From contig NZ_JBCNKR010000006.1 of NCBI RefSeq assembly GCF_039595935.1, forward strand, positions 496,001 through 560,000: a DNA stretch of 64,000 nt, in the 5' to 3' direction. The stretch's first letter is position 1. Every line of letters begins with the position of its first letter. Made by a program: the position numbers and the translations under genes. A model generated the notes under the pieces. That model saw nothing but the letters and a program-made list of their open reading frames with translations. It searched no databases and had not been told where the DNA came from. The stretch is from Flavobacterium sp. GTDB taxonomy: Bacteria > Bacteroidota > Bacteroidia > Flavobacteriales > Flavobacteriaceae. Positions 51,203 through 59,444 of this stretch are shown here, piece after piece.

Positions 51203-51357
51203 TACAAATTGTTACAATTTGAAACAATTTGGAGTGATGAAACTTCAAAAAAAGAAGTATTTTTACACATTCTAGTTCGTCAAATAAAATCAATAAGTTT
51301 TTTGATTTTTGATTTTTTTGAAAGCTAAAAAAAATAATTTAGATAATTTAAGATAAG

Positions 51358-52365
51358 ATGAGTTCAGACAAAGAAGCCAAATTAAAAGCGTTACAGCTTA
51401 CGCTTGATAAACTTGACAAAACCTACGGAAAAGGAACCGTAATGAAAATGGGCGACAGAGCCATTGTAGAGGTAGAAACGATTTCTTCGGGGTCTCTTGG
51501 TGTTGATTTAGCTCTTGGAGTAAATGGTTATCCAAAAGGAAGAATTATTGAAATATACGGACCAGAATCGTCTGGTAAGACCACACTGACACTACATGCT
51601 ATTGCTGAAGCTCAAAAAGCGGGCGGAATTGCTGCTTTTATCGATGCTGAGCATGCTTTTGACAGAAATTATGCTGAAAAATTAAATGTAGATATCGAGA
51701 ACCTGATTATCTCTCAGCCAGACAATGGTGAGCAGGCTCTTGAAATTGCCGAAAACTTAATCCGTTCCGGAGCTATAGACATTGTAGTAATTGACTCTGT
51801 TGCCGCTTTGACTCCAAAAAGTGAGATCGAAGGTGAAATGGGAGATTCAAAAATGGGTCTTCACGCTCGTTTGATGTCTCAGGCTTTAAGAAAATTAACC
51901 GGAACGATCAGCAAAACAAACTGTACGGTTTTCTTTATCAACCAGCTGCGTGAAAAAATTGGTGTGATGTTCGGAAATCCTGAAACAACAACCGGAGGTA
52001 ACGCATTGAAATTCTACGCTTCTGTGCGTTTGGATATTCGTCGTTCTGCACAAATTAAAGACGGTGAAAACGTAATTGGTAACAGAACCAAAGTTAAAAT
52101 CGTTAAAAACAAAGTAGCACCTCCTTTTAAAACTGCCGAATTTGACATTATGTACGGAGAAGGAGTTTCTAAAACTGGTGAAATTCTTGATTTGGCTGTT
52201 GAATTTGATATCGTTAAAAAAGCAGGATCCTGGTTTAGCTACGGAGATACAAAATTAGGACAAGGTCGTGATGCTGTTAAAGCTTTAATTAAAGATAATC
52301 CTGAATTAGCAGAAGAATTAGAAGAAAAAATTAAAGCACATATGAAAGAATTAGCTGATGCTTAA
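51358..52365 (+). CDS. recA: Recombinase A
   Basis: RecA drives homologous recombination and SOS signalling. The 335-residue protein has the Walker A loop GPESSGKTT (residues 68-76), the [12 protein letters not shown] segment, Walker B VIDSVAAL, loop 1 ([13 protein letters not shown]), [18 protein letters not shown] and loop 2 [11 protein letters not shown]. The length is typical of RecA without intein or extension. The SOS box of the Gammaproteobacteria is not visible upstream, and no TAnnTTTG box was found within 80 bases, so its control is unclear. A strong terminator follows 37 bases after the stop. Confidence 0.97.
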   Translation: MSSDKEAKLKALQLTLDKLDKTYGKGTVMKMGDRAIVEVETISSGSLGVDLALGVNGYPKGRIIEIYGPESSGKTTLTLHAIAEAQKAGGIAAFIDAEHAFDRNYAEKLNVDIENLIISQPDNGEQALEIAENLIRSGAIDIVVIDSVAALTPKSEIEGEMGDSKMGLHARLMSQALRKLTGTISKTNCTVFFINQLREKIGVMFGNPETTTGGNALKFYASVRLDIRRSAQIKDGENVIGNRTKVKIVKNKVAPPFKTAEFDIMYGEGVSKTGEILDLAVEFDIVKKAGSWFSYGDTKLGQGRDAVKALIKDNPELAEELEEKIKAHMKELADA

Positions 52366-52402
52366 TTGTTTTATAACAATTTTAAAATCAATGATTTATA
52401 CA

Positions 52403-52440
52403 AAAACCCGAAAGATTTTATTACTTTCGGGTTTTTTATT
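52403..52440 (+). terminator. Intrinsic terminator of recA
   Basis: A 12-bp stem (AAAACCCGAAAG with CTTTCGGGTTTT, arms 52403-52414 and 52424-52435) with a 9-base loop and a T-rich tail. Confidence 0.88.
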
Positions 52441-52465
52441 TGAAAAAAAATTTAAAAAAAGACGC

Positions 52466-52504
52466 AACCTTTTTGTAACAAATTCATCTATACAGTAGAC
52501 ATAA
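52466..52504 (+). promoter_or_regulatory. Promoter-like motif, copy 1
   Basis: AACCTTTTTG (52466-52475), ten bases, ATCTA (52486-52490), seven bases and GACATAA (52498-52504). The same three blocks in the same order occur at 52651-52691. The AACC...ATCTA layout resembles ECF sigma-factor promoters of Flavobacteria; this is inference. Confidence 0.45.
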
Positions 52505-52578
52505 TGTTTAATTGGTATTAGCCATAAATACTCAATTCAACATTTTTTTTATAATAAATTTGGTTGGTTGATTCATTA

Positions 52579-52616
52579 AAAATCCGTTAGTTTCACTCAT
52601 GGTTCTAACGGATTTT
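52579..52616 (+). terminator. Hairpin after promoter-like copy 1
   Basis: A perfect 12-bp stem (AAAATCCGTTAG and CTAACGGATTTT) with a 14-base loop. It would close a short transcript of about 110 bases from copy 1 that holds no ORF longer than five codons, so a small RNA is possible. Confidence 0.6.
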
Positions 52617-52650
52617 AAAAAATTTTTGAAAAAAAGTTATATTGCAATAC

Positions 52651-52691
52651 AACCTTTTTGTTTTTTTTCGATCTAATATATTATGACATAA
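52651..52691 (+). promoter_or_regulatory. Promoter-like motif, copy 2
   Basis: AACCTTTTTG (52651-52660), ten bases, ATCTA (52671-52675), nine bases and GACATAA (52685-52691). It precedes the 34-codon ORF at 52741. Confidence 0.45.
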
Positions 52692-52694
52692 CCG

Positions 52695-52713
52695 AGAGTT
52701 TAAGTTAAACTCT
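52695..52713 (+). promoter_or_regulatory. Small perfect hairpin before the 34-codon ORF
   Basis: AGAGTTTAA and TTAAACTCT pair over 9 bases around a single G, so the innermost pairs cannot form in RNA. It lies 28 bases before the start codon. It could be an operator or a 5' UTR hairpin. Confidence 0.4.
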
Positions 52714-52740
52714 TAATTATCAAACCATAAATATATAACC

Positions 52741-52845
52741 ATGAAAGAAAAAAGAGTAATGCAGTTGAGTAGAAGAAGAAAAAAAACAAAATTAAAGATT
52801 AAGAAAATATTACGATTTATCTCAGAGAAAATCATTCACCGATAA
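52741..52845 (+). CDS. 34-residue highly basic small protein
   Basis: An ATG-to-TAA frame of 34 codons encodes a lysine/arginine-rich peptide (it includes LSRRRKKTKLKIKKILRF, and 17 of 34 residues are K, R or H). No acidic cluster or signal peptide is present, so nucleic-acid binding or a ribosome-associated role is plausible but unproven. Support for it being a real gene comes from its place between promoter-like copy 2 and a strong terminator. The start codon is well placed downstream of the motif. It is too short for homology to be judged by eye. Confidence 0.5.
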   Translation: MKEKRVMQLSRRRKKTKLKIKKILRFISEKIIHR

Positions 52846-52883
52846 GCTTTTTGAATATTAACGGGGGTTTTTATTTCAAAGAG

Positions 52884-52920
52884 AACCCGACAATTTGAAA
52901 ATTTTGTCGGGTTTATTTTT
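52884..52920. terminator. Terminator shared by the small ORF and the acyltransferase gene
   Basis: AACCCGACAA (52884-52893) pairs with TTGTCGGGTT (52904-52913) and is followed by a T-rich tail on the plus strand. It adjoins the stop of the convergent acyltransferase gene at 52921, so it may serve both. Confidence 0.8.
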
Positions 52921-53679
52921 TTATTTTCTTTTTAAATCTTTCTTTTCAAATTCCAGTAAGCCATTGTAAATTATTTGTCTAACGTTGTCACGAAGTTCTT
53001 TTCTGTGATCTGGCGTTAATCCTTCTGTTTCAACAAAAGGCAAAATTTTCCCTCTCATCCTTCCCGGACTTCCACTTAAAAAAGTATACGAAAAACGTTC
53101 TTTATTGTCGGCAAAAACAATTGGAACAATCGGAATTTGGTGGTCAATAGCCAGTCTAAAAGCACCGTCTTTAAACTCATCCAGTAAAATAGATTCATCA
53201 TCAGGAACACCGCCTTCTGGAAAAATACAAATACTTAAACCCTGATTTAAGCGGCTTTGAGCTCTTTTAAAAACTTCATTTTTACTTTTAGAAGAATTTC
53301 TGTCTACCAAAATACAGGTTCTTTTATAGAAAAATCCAAATAACGGAATCTTTACCAATTCTTTCTTTCCAACAAAAACAAATGGATTTTTAATAATGGC
53401 CAGCATCAGCATAATGTCTGTCATTGAGGTATGATTTGCAACAATCATATAACTCTTATTTTTGATAAGCTTTTGTTCCTTCTTGACTTTGTAATAAAAA
53501 CCCATCCCGAAAAGGATAAATTTAGCCCAAATGCGGGCCATTTTAAAAAAATAGGGATATCCCCTTTCCGAGATAATAGAAATCAGCAGAAATGGCAACA
53601 TAATCAATATTGGAATCGCCATTAAAATGTAAAACCAAATGCGCCAAAAAATCCAAAAAACAATCTTAAATATTTTCAT
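52921..53679 (-). CDS. 1-acyl-sn-glycerol-3-phosphate acyltransferase (PlsC family)
   Basis: A 252-residue membrane acyltransferase. The start at 53679 (MKIFKIVFWIFWRIW) is preferred to 53718 because it leads directly into the membrane segment (about residues 5-38). Catalytic box NHTSMTD (about 83-89), VGKKELVKIPLFGFFYKR, FPEGGVP (about 150-156, the glycerol-phosphate site with a Gly in place of the usual Thr) and the IPIVPIVF strand are visible. It acylates lysophosphatidic acid or a related lysolipid. It is a second family member, with low visible similarity to the fragment at the start of the window. Confidence 0.92.
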   Translation of the reverse strand: MKIFKIVFWIFWRIWFYILMAIPILIMLPFLLISIISERGYPYFFKMARIWAKFILFGMGFYYKVKKEQKLIKNKSYMIVANHTSMTDIMLMLAIIKNPFVFVGKKELVKIPLFGFFYKRTCILVDRNSSKSKNEVFKRAQSRLNQGLSICIFPEGGVPDDESILLDEFKDGAFRLAIDHQIPIVPIVFADNKERFSYTFLSGSPGRMRGKILPFVETEGLTPDHRKELRDNVRQIIYNGLLEFEKKDLKRK

Positions 53680-53743
53680 AGTTTCAAAAGTACTAAAACG
53701 CCAATGAATTTTAAACAAGAATTTATTTTGCAGTTTTTTTTAC

Positions 53744-53974
53744 CGCAAAGAACGCAAAGGTTTTTTCGCAAAGGACGCAAAGTTTATTGCCACAGATTGA
53801 AAAGATTAAGGGATTTTTTAATCTGTGTAAATCCTTTAATCTGTGGCTGTTTTTTAAAATTTTAAAATATACTTTGCGAAAAAACTTTGCGCCCTTTGCG
53901 TTAAAAAACCACAACAAAACTTCCCTAAAACCTTTGCAAACTTTGCGGTTATAAAAAACTTCACGAACTTTGCG
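53744..53974. repeat. Nested palindromic element: CGCAAAG/CTTTGCG arms around REP-like copy 2
   Basis: Four CGCAAAG units on the left (53744, 53753, 53767 and 53776) face five CTTTGCG units on the right (53872, 53885, 53894, 53941 and 53968). Between them is the 59-base REP-like element 53789-53847, with the same GCCACAGATT/AATCTGTGGC arms as at 50605-50664. No credible gene lies in the 53680-53992 gap. Confidence 0.85.
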
Positions 53975-53992
53975 TTTAAGAAAAAAACTAGA

Positions 53993-54967
53993 ATGGCAAA
54001 AATACTTACTGGTGTTCAGAGTACTGGAACGCCACATTTAGGAAATTTATTGGGAGCAATTATCCCGGCAATTGAATTATCGAACAATCCGGCAAACGAA
54101 TCTTTTTTGTTTATTGCTGATTTGCATTCGATTACGCAAATTAAAAATGGTAAAACACTAAGAGAAAACACTTACAGCACTGCAGCGGCTTGGCTTGCTT
54201 GTGGTTTAAATCCTGATAAAGTGACTTTCTACAGACAATCTGATGTGATTCAAACTGCTGAATTGACCTGGTATTTAAGCTGTTTTTTTCCTTTTCAACG
54301 TTTAAGTTTAGCAACATCTTTTAAAGATAAAGCCGATCGTTTAGAAGATGTAAATGCAGGGCTTTTCACCTATCCGATGTTAATGGCAGCCGATATTTTA
54401 TTGTATGATGCTGAATTTGTTCCAGTTGGAAAAGATCAATCACAGCATTTAGAAATTACTCGCGATGTTGCTTCAAGATTTAATCATCAAATGGGCGAAA
54501 CATTTGTAATTCCAGAAGCTAAAATTCAGGAAGACACTATGTTAATTCCGGGAACTAACGGTGGAAAAATGAGTAAATCTGCTAATAATATTATCAATAT
54601 TTTCCTTGATGATAAGACATTACGCAAACAAGTAATGAGTATCGAAACAGACAGTACGCCACTTGAAGCGCCAAAAAATCCAGATACGTGTAACGCTTTT
54701 GCCATTTATTCCCTTCTGGCAAATGAAACACAAATTGCCGAAATGAGAGCGAATTATCTTGGCGGAAATTATGGTTATGGCCATGCTAAACAAGCTCTTT
54801 TTGAATTGATTACAGAGAAATTCAAAACCGAAAGAGAAAAATACAATTACTATATCAATAACCTTGAAGAAGTAGATGCCTTATTGAAAAAGGGTGCCGC
54901 AAAAGCTTCTGTTGTTGCAGACGGAGTTCTTGCAAAAGTTCGAAATGTTCTTGGGTTTGAGAATTAA
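53993..54967 (+). CDS. trpS: Tryptophanyl-tRNA synthetase
   Basis: A class I aminoacyl-tRNA synthetase that charges tRNA-Trp. The 324-residue protein has the HIGH-equivalent STGTPHLGNLLGA (about residues 10-22) and FLFIADLHSIT. Also present are the DILLYDAEFVPVGKDQSQHL binding stretch and the KMSKS loop at residues 192-196. The length fits the family. It begins just after the nested palindromic repeat, with no recognised -7 box, so its promoter may lie within or before that repeat. A small unknown gene follows after 24 bases. Confidence 0.96.
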   Translation: MAKILTGVQSTGTPHLGNLLGAIIPAIELSNNPANESFLFIADLHSITQIKNGKTLRENTYSTAAAWLACGLNPDKVTFYRQSDVIQTAELTWYLSCFFPFQRLSLATSFKDKADRLEDVNAGLFTYPMLMAADILLYDAEFVPVGKDQSQHLEITRDVASRFNHQMGETFVIPEAKIQEDTMLIPGTNGGKMSKSANNIINIFLDDKTLRKQVMSIETDSTPLEAPKNPDTCNAFAIYSLLANETQIAEMRANYLGGNYGYGHAKQALFELITEKFKTEREKYNYYINNLEEVDALLKKGAAKASVVADGVLAKVRNVLGFEN

Positions 54968-54991
54968 ATTATCTCTTTAAAACATTAATTT

Positions 54992-55405
54992 ATGACAAAA
55001 GAAGAGGCTTTAGAAGAATTAATGTATCAAAGTGGTTGTCATGAGAATATAGAAAGTGAAAGATGGGAAAAAGGTTTTCTTGGTCAATTACGCCCATTTA
55101 AAGGGGTTTTATATGAAGAAAATTATCATTTGATAATGAAGTCTTTAAAAGTACTTTCTTCAGAAATGGAAAAGGATTTTGTAGATAAAAGAATCATTAG
55201 TTCGATTTGGGGAATTTGTCATTTAGGAAGAATGTGGGCACTTTATCCGGAAGGAATGTTGCAAAGCAATAATCTGATTTCAAAAGAACAAGTATCTCAA
55301 ATTGATAACTGGCTGGTTGACATTTCATATGCTGCTTTTTGCATTTTAGACGGAGCTGGAGAAGATGAAGCTTTTTGGAATTATAATGAAGAAAATAAAA
55401 AGTAA
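54992..55405 (+). CDS. Hypothetical protein
   Basis: A 137-residue acidic soluble protein I do not recognise, with no signal peptide or membrane segment. It is largely helical by composition, with motifs such as LEELMYQSGCHENIESERWE and ISSIWGICHLGRMWALYPEG. A tryptophan- and glutamate-rich C-terminus (DGAGEDEAFWNYNEENKK) follows. It lies 24 bases after trpS on the same strand and ends just before a terminator, so it may be cotranscribed with trpS. Confidence 0.72.
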   Translation: MTKEEALEELMYQSGCHENIESERWEKGFLGQLRPFKGVLYEENYHLIMKSLKVLSSEMEKDFVDKRIISSIWGICHLGRMWALYPEGMLQSNNLISKEQVSQIDNWLVDISYAAFCILDGAGEDEAFWNYNEENKK

Positions 55406-55413
55406 ATTATAAA

Positions 55414-55440
55414 AAAAACCTGCTGTTTAGCAGGTTTTTT
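55414..55440. terminator. Intrinsic terminator after the trpS-side gene
   Basis: An 11-bp stem (AAAAACCTGCT and AGCAGGTTTTT) with a 4-base loop and T tail on the plus strand. It lies between convergent genes and may act in both directions. Confidence 0.88.
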
Positions 55441-55454
55441 TATGCAAAATATGT

Positions 55455-56315
55455 TTATGCTCTTCCTAATCTGGCCAGCAATAAAATCAATCGTAAAACA
55501 ACGATTATGATAACTATTACAGACCATGTAGACATTCCTCCAGATGAACTGCCGCTGCTGTATTCTCTTTCTTTCTCGGCATCAATTCTGTCTTTGTGAG
55601 ATCTTATAGTATTACTCAATTCATAATCTATCGGCTTATAATTTACCATTGAATTTACCATTGGCTCTAAAAACTCATTTCGCACGGCTGCATTAACAAT
55701 TGAGCCTGAAATTTTGCTGTAAATCGCTCTGATTTTCTTGTCGTTTTCTTCAGATCTGAAGTACGAAAGCAAGGCATAAAAACTTCTGTATTTAATAAAT
55801 TCAATATTTTCTGCACCTGTTGATAATGAAGGATTTTCATCTAATTTATTTACAACAAAATCAAGCTTTGCAGATAGTTTCTGACTTAAATTGTCTAATG
55901 AATTTTGAGGCAGATATTCTTTAGCATTCAAAAGATCATCAATAACATCAAATCTATTCTGATCAATATTTTGATCAAAAAATGCATCCAAATCTTTAGA
56001 TAAAAATTTGTCTATGAATGTTTTAATGTTTTCTTCATTAACAGAAAGCGAGTAATCTGTATTAAACCTGTTTCGGGAATAATTTCTTCGGGCAAAGAAA
56101 TTATACAGGATTCTGTTATTGGTAATAAACAAAAGTTCTTTTGGAAATTCATTTATTGCCGAAATCAAATTATCAGCTAGTGCAGGATCTAAATTAGGGT
56201 TTTGCGATCGCTCAATTTGAAAATGTCGCCTGACTTTTTCAGTGTCTTCTATGCTGAAAGAATTTCGGTTTTCCTGATAAATTCCAGCATTTTCTAGTAG
56301 TCCAATTATATTCAT
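55455..56315 (-). CDS. Hypothetical membrane-anchored helical protein
   Basis: A 286-residue protein without signal peptide, mostly charged and helical from residue 1 to about 240. A Gly/Ser linker (SSGSSSGGMS) follows, then a single C-terminal hydrophobic segment (about 263-282: VIVIIIVVLRLILLLARL) that would tail-anchor it with the bulk in the cytoplasm. No domain is recognised. It has its own TACTTTTG box at 56338-56345. It lies 78 bases downstream of the LytTR regulator gene on the same strand, which could place it under that system, but nothing else supports this. Confidence 0.7.
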   Translation of the reverse strand: MNIIGLLENAGIYQENRNSFSIEDTEKVRRHFQIERSQNPNLDPALADNLISAINEFPKELLFITNNRILYNFFARRNYSRNRFNTDYSLSVNEENIKTFIDKFLSKDLDAFFDQNIDQNRFDVIDDLLNAKEYLPQNSLDNLSQKLSAKLDFVVNKLDENPSLSTGAENIEFIKYRSFYALLSYFRSEENDKKIRAIYSKISGSIVNAAVRNEFLEPMVNSMVNYKPIDYELSNTIRSHKDRIDAEKEREYSSGSSSGGMSTWSVIVIIIVVLRLILLLARLGRA

Positions 56316-56337
56316 TTTTAAGGTTTTGGTGTAAAAA

Positions 56338-56345
56338 CAAAAGTA
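56338..56345 (-). promoter_or_regulatory. -7 box for the tail-anchored protein gene
   Basis: On the minus strand this reads TACTTTTG, 22 bases before the ATG at 56315. No TTG was seen at the usual distance. Confidence 0.35.
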
Positions 56346-56393
56346 TAATTTTAATTTTTTAAACCTAATTTATTTGTTAAAAATAACCTTATC

Positions 56394-57077
56394 TTAAAAA
56401 CGGGTTTTAAAATTTTCGTAGTTTTCTTTAAAGCTTCGGCCAACTGGAATTGTAAAACTTTCTATAACTATCTCATTATTCCCTAAAGCTTTAACTTCTT
56501 TTAAGTTGACTAAAAATGATCTATGAATTCGCAAAAAACCTTTCGCAATTAAAGTAATTTCCAAATCACTGATTTTGTGTTTGGCAACAATTGGCTTTTC
56601 TTCTTTTAAAATGACTTTGACATCATTTCCCTGACTTTCTAAAAACAAAATTGATTTAAGGAAAATTTTATGCAGCAATCCGTTTGACCTCAGCATTATA
56701 AATTCTTCTTCTTTTTCTTGTGTTTCATTTCTCAAAACGCGTTCTATAGCTTTAAAAAAACGTTCAAAAGTTATCGGTTTCAGGATATAATCTACTGCTT
56801 CGAGTTCAAAACCTTCAATGGCAAATTCTCTGTATGCGGTTGTAAAAATGGTTTTTGGTTTGGTCTTTAATGATTTTAAAAAATCAATTCCCGTTAAATC
56901 CGGCATTTGAATGTCTAAAAAAATCAAATCAACCGGACTGGATTTTATGAGTTTGTAGGCTTCTAATGCATTTCCGGCAGTTCCAACCAAATGTAATTGG
57001 TCTATCTTAGAAATATGATTTTCTAAAAGTTTAATTGCGAGCGGCTCATCATCAACTATAATACAATCAATTTTCAT
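56394..57077 (-). CDS. LytTR-family response regulator
   Basis: A 227-residue regulator with a receiver domain (about 1-118: VDDEPLA, phosphoacceptor Asp55 in LIFLDIQMP, ILKPIT) and a LytTR DNA-binding domain (about 130-227: LFLESQGNDVKVILKEE, FLRIHRSFLVN). It is encoded directly downstream of its likely kinase, overlapping it by 11 bases. It is distinct in sequence from the regulator at 12.6 kb, so the window carries two separate systems of the same class. Target promoters are not evident. Confidence 0.93.
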   Translation of the reverse strand: MKIDCIIVDDEPLAIKLLENHISKIDQLHLVGTAGNALEAYKLIKSSPVDLIFLDIQMPDLTGIDFLKSLKTKPKTIFTTAYREFAIEGFELEAVDYILKPITFERFFKAIERVLRNETQEKEEEFIMLRSNGLLHKIFLKSILFLESQGNDVKVILKEEKPIVAKHKISDLEITLIAKGFLRIHRSFLVNLKEVKALGNNEIVIESFTIPVGRSFKENYENFKTRF

Positions 57078-58125
57078 TTGCTGGAATTGTTAGTTCGACA
57101 ATAAATCGGCTGGCTTCGGTTTTAATCGAGCAAAAACTGCGATCGCCGTAAATTATCTTTAATTGATCCTGAATTATTTTTAAACCCATACTTTTTTCGC
57201 AGTGGCTTTCTTTTGGAACAAAAGAATTTTCGATTCTAAAAAATGATTTTTCGGCATTAGTTTCAACAAAAACAGAAATAAAAATATTTCCTGAAATACT
57301 GGCCGCACCGTGTTTAAAAGCATTTTCTACCAAAGATAAAAACAATAATGGCGGAACCAGGTTTGCAGACTGAATTTGTTCTGTAATTTTCAATTCTAGT
57401 CTTGAATCATAACGCAGCTTTTCTAATTCAACATAATCGAAAATTACTTTCATTTCATCTGAAACAGAAATTAATTTTCTCTGGCCTTTGTATAAGATAT
57501 AATCCAGAATGTTTGAAAGCCTGCTTATCGATTCTGATGTTTTTTGAGAATTGATAATTGACAGCGAATAAATGTTATTTAGCGTGTTGAATAAAAAATG
57601 CGGGTTTAACTGCGTTTTTAGCGCCTTTAATTCTAATTCTGCCTTCTCTTTGAGGATTTGTGTAGAATATTGTTTTTCGTGTCTTAAATCGAGCATAAAC
57701 ACAACCGAAACAAAAACAAACGAAGCGGTAACGATCGGGATTACATAATAGCAGAATAAATAACTCAAATCAGTCAAAATAGCAATCAAATCATCCTGAG
57801 GATCATCTATAAAAAATGGCTCGGCGATGTAAATGGTAAAGATTCTGTTTAAAACAGAGAACACATATATGCTGGCAATTAAAGAAATCACAAATACAAA
57901 ATACTGCTTTTTGTAAAAGATCTTTTTTATAAGAATGAAATAAATAAAATTGGCAGATATAATTTGGAAAATCAAATGACACAAGTCATACAGAATAATC
58001 ATCGAAAATACCGGATGCCTATATTCTGCATAAATTTTGGCTTCGCCTATTAAAAAAAACAAAAGCCAAAAAGAAACCTGAAAAACCAGGTTCTTCCGAA
58101 TTAAATTATTTGAAATTGTATTCAT
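57067..58125 (-). CDS. LytS-type sensor histidine kinase
   Basis: A 352-residue sensor with an N-terminal block of about four membrane segments (to about residue 147) and no obvious extra-cytoplasmic domain. The phospho-acceptor His176 lies in TQLNPHFLFNTLNNIYS, followed by the N box (SLVENAFKHGA). A late glycine-type box (MGLKIIQDQL) is degenerate. A TATTTTTG box stands only four bases from its ATG (58130-58137), so the message may be leaderless. It pairs with the regulator overlapping its 3' end. Confidence 0.92.
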   Translation of the reverse strand: MNTISNNLIRKNLVFQVSFWLLFFLIGEAKIYAEYRHPVFSMIILYDLCHLIFQIISANFIYFILIKKIFYKKQYFVFVISLIASIYVFSVLNRIFTIYIAEPFFIDDPQDDLIAILTDLSYLFCYYVIPIVTASFVFVSVVFMLDLRHEKQYSTQILKEKAELELKALKTQLNPHFLFNTLNNIYSLSIINSQKTSESISRLSNILDYILYKGQRKLISVSDEMKVIFDYVELEKLRYDSRLELKITEQIQSANLVPPLLFLSLVENAFKHGAASISGNIFISVFVETNAEKSFFRIENSFVPKESHCEKSMGLKIIQDQLKIIYGDRSFCSIKTEASRFIVELTIPANEN

Positions 58126-58129
58126 GATT

Positions 58130-58137
58130 CAAAAATA
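58130..58137 (-). promoter_or_regulatory. -7 box for the second histidine kinase gene
   Basis: On the minus strand this reads TATTTTTG, ending four bases before the ATG at 58125. The distance is like that of the holB and HU/SPOR gene promoters, but no TTG is found at the normal distance. Confidence 0.5.
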
Positions 58138-58289
58138 GGAAATCGAAATTCAAAACTTTCAGCTTGATTGTAAACGACTGAAATTTGATTACGAACGACA
58201 AAAAATGCTGTTGAAATATAATTTTATGCTATTGATATCTAAAAATGCGTCGTGTAAATGATGTTTAAAAAACGCCCGAAAACTGAGAC

Positions 58290-58297
58290 TAGATTTG
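58290..58297 (+). promoter_or_regulatory. -7 box for the acyltransferase gene at 58311
   Basis: TAGATTTG lies 13 bases before the ATG at 58311. No -33 TTG is seen at the usual distance. Confidence 0.4.
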
Positions 58298-58310
58298 TGC
58301 AAAAAAACAA

Positions 58311-59444
58311 ATGCATTCAAACACCTCTCAAAAAATTATCGGTCTTGATCATCTGCGCGCTTTGGCAATTGTGATGGTTTTAGTATATCATTATCGAATG
58401 TTTCCTCATCCGGAATGGATCGATACTTATGGCAGATTTGGCTGGATGGGCGTAGATTTATTCTTTGTTCTAAGCGGATTTTTGATTTCAAAACAACTTT
58501 TTGAACAAATCAAAATTTCAAATGAAATTCGCTTTAAGGAGTTTTATGTTAAACGCTTTTTCAGAATTATTCCACCTTATGCCGCTGTGCTTATTTTATA
58601 TTTTTCTTTTCCTCTTTTCAGAGAAAGAGAAGCTTTACCGCCACTTTGGAAATTCATCACCTTTACTCAGAATATCGAACTCGACATCAAAAATTTTGGA
58701 ACATTTTCACACGCCTGGTCGTTGTGTATAGAAGAACAATTTTACCTTTTGTTTCCTCTCTTTTTATTCATTTTTTTTAAATTCAAAAAACTAAATTATA
58801 TCCCATTCTTACTCCTGTTTCTGTTATTTCTAACGATAATATCAAGGATAATTTCATGGCAGGTGTTTATAATTCCGAACTTGAATTCTACAGATTTTTG
58901 GAAAATCTGGTACATGAAAATTTATTATCCAACTTACACAAGATTAGATGGTTTTGTTGTTGGAATTCTAATTGCTTATTTTTTTAAATACTCCGGTCAG
59001 TTTAGAAATTTCATTCATTCAAATGGCAATCTTTTACTGATTTTGGGTTTAACGATTGTTTTTTTTTCATTTTGGATTTGCCTTGATCAAATGTCAAAAC
59101 CAGCTTCTATAATTGGATTTACAATTGTTGCTTCAGGTTTTGGGTTAATTGTAATGTCGGCGATCTCAAAATCATCAATTTTAAATAAGAAACAATCTCT
59201 ATTTTCTGAGCGTCTGGCGGCACTTTCCTACTCTATTTATCTTTCTCACAAAGGAATAATTCACTTAACCCATTTTTTTATTGCGAATCAAAATATAGAC
59301 AGCGAAAGTTCATTTGTATTAATTATCAGTCTCGCAAACTGTATTCTTATTGGTTATGTTTTTCAGTATTTAATAGAAAAACCTTCTTCAAAAATTAAAA
59401 ATTATCTCTTAAAAATTAATTCTAAAAACCATGAAAACAACTAG
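58311..59444 (+). CDS. Membrane acyltransferase (OafA/AT3 family)
   Basis: A 377-residue integral membrane O-acyltransferase. It opens with the family signature LDHLRALAIVMVLVYHYR (about residues 12-29, with the conserved His), followed by GRFGWMGVDLFFVLSGFLIS. About ten hydrophobic segments follow, with EEQFYLLFPLFLF near the middle. Proteins of this family acetylate or otherwise acylate surface polysaccharides or peptidoglycan. There is no C-terminal SGNH domain, so it is the short form. The substrate is unknown. Its last bases overlap the start of the next gene by 14 bases. Confidence 0.9.
   Translation: MHSNTSQKIIGLDHLRALAIVMVLVYHYRMFPHPEWIDTYGRFGWMGVDLFFVLSGFLISKQLFEQIKISNEIRFKEFYVKRFFRIIPPYAAVLILYFSFPLFREREALPPLWKFITFTQNIELDIKNFGTFSHAWSLCIEEQFYLLFPLFLFIFFKFKKLNYIPFLLLFLLFLTIISRIISWQVFIIPNLNSTDFWKIWYMKIYYPTYTRLDGFVVGILIAYFFKYSGQFRNFIHSNGNLLLILGLTIVFFSFWICLDQMSKPASIIGFTIVASGFGLIVMSAISKSSILNKKQSLFSERLAALSYSIYLSHKGIIHLTHFFIANQNIDSESSFVLIISLANCILIGYVFQYLIEKPSSKIKNYLLKINSKNHENN

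Noticed and set aside
53723-54037. 104-codon minus-strand ORF before trpS
   Set aside because: It is made of the CGCAAAG/REP-like palindromes and overlaps the trpS start.
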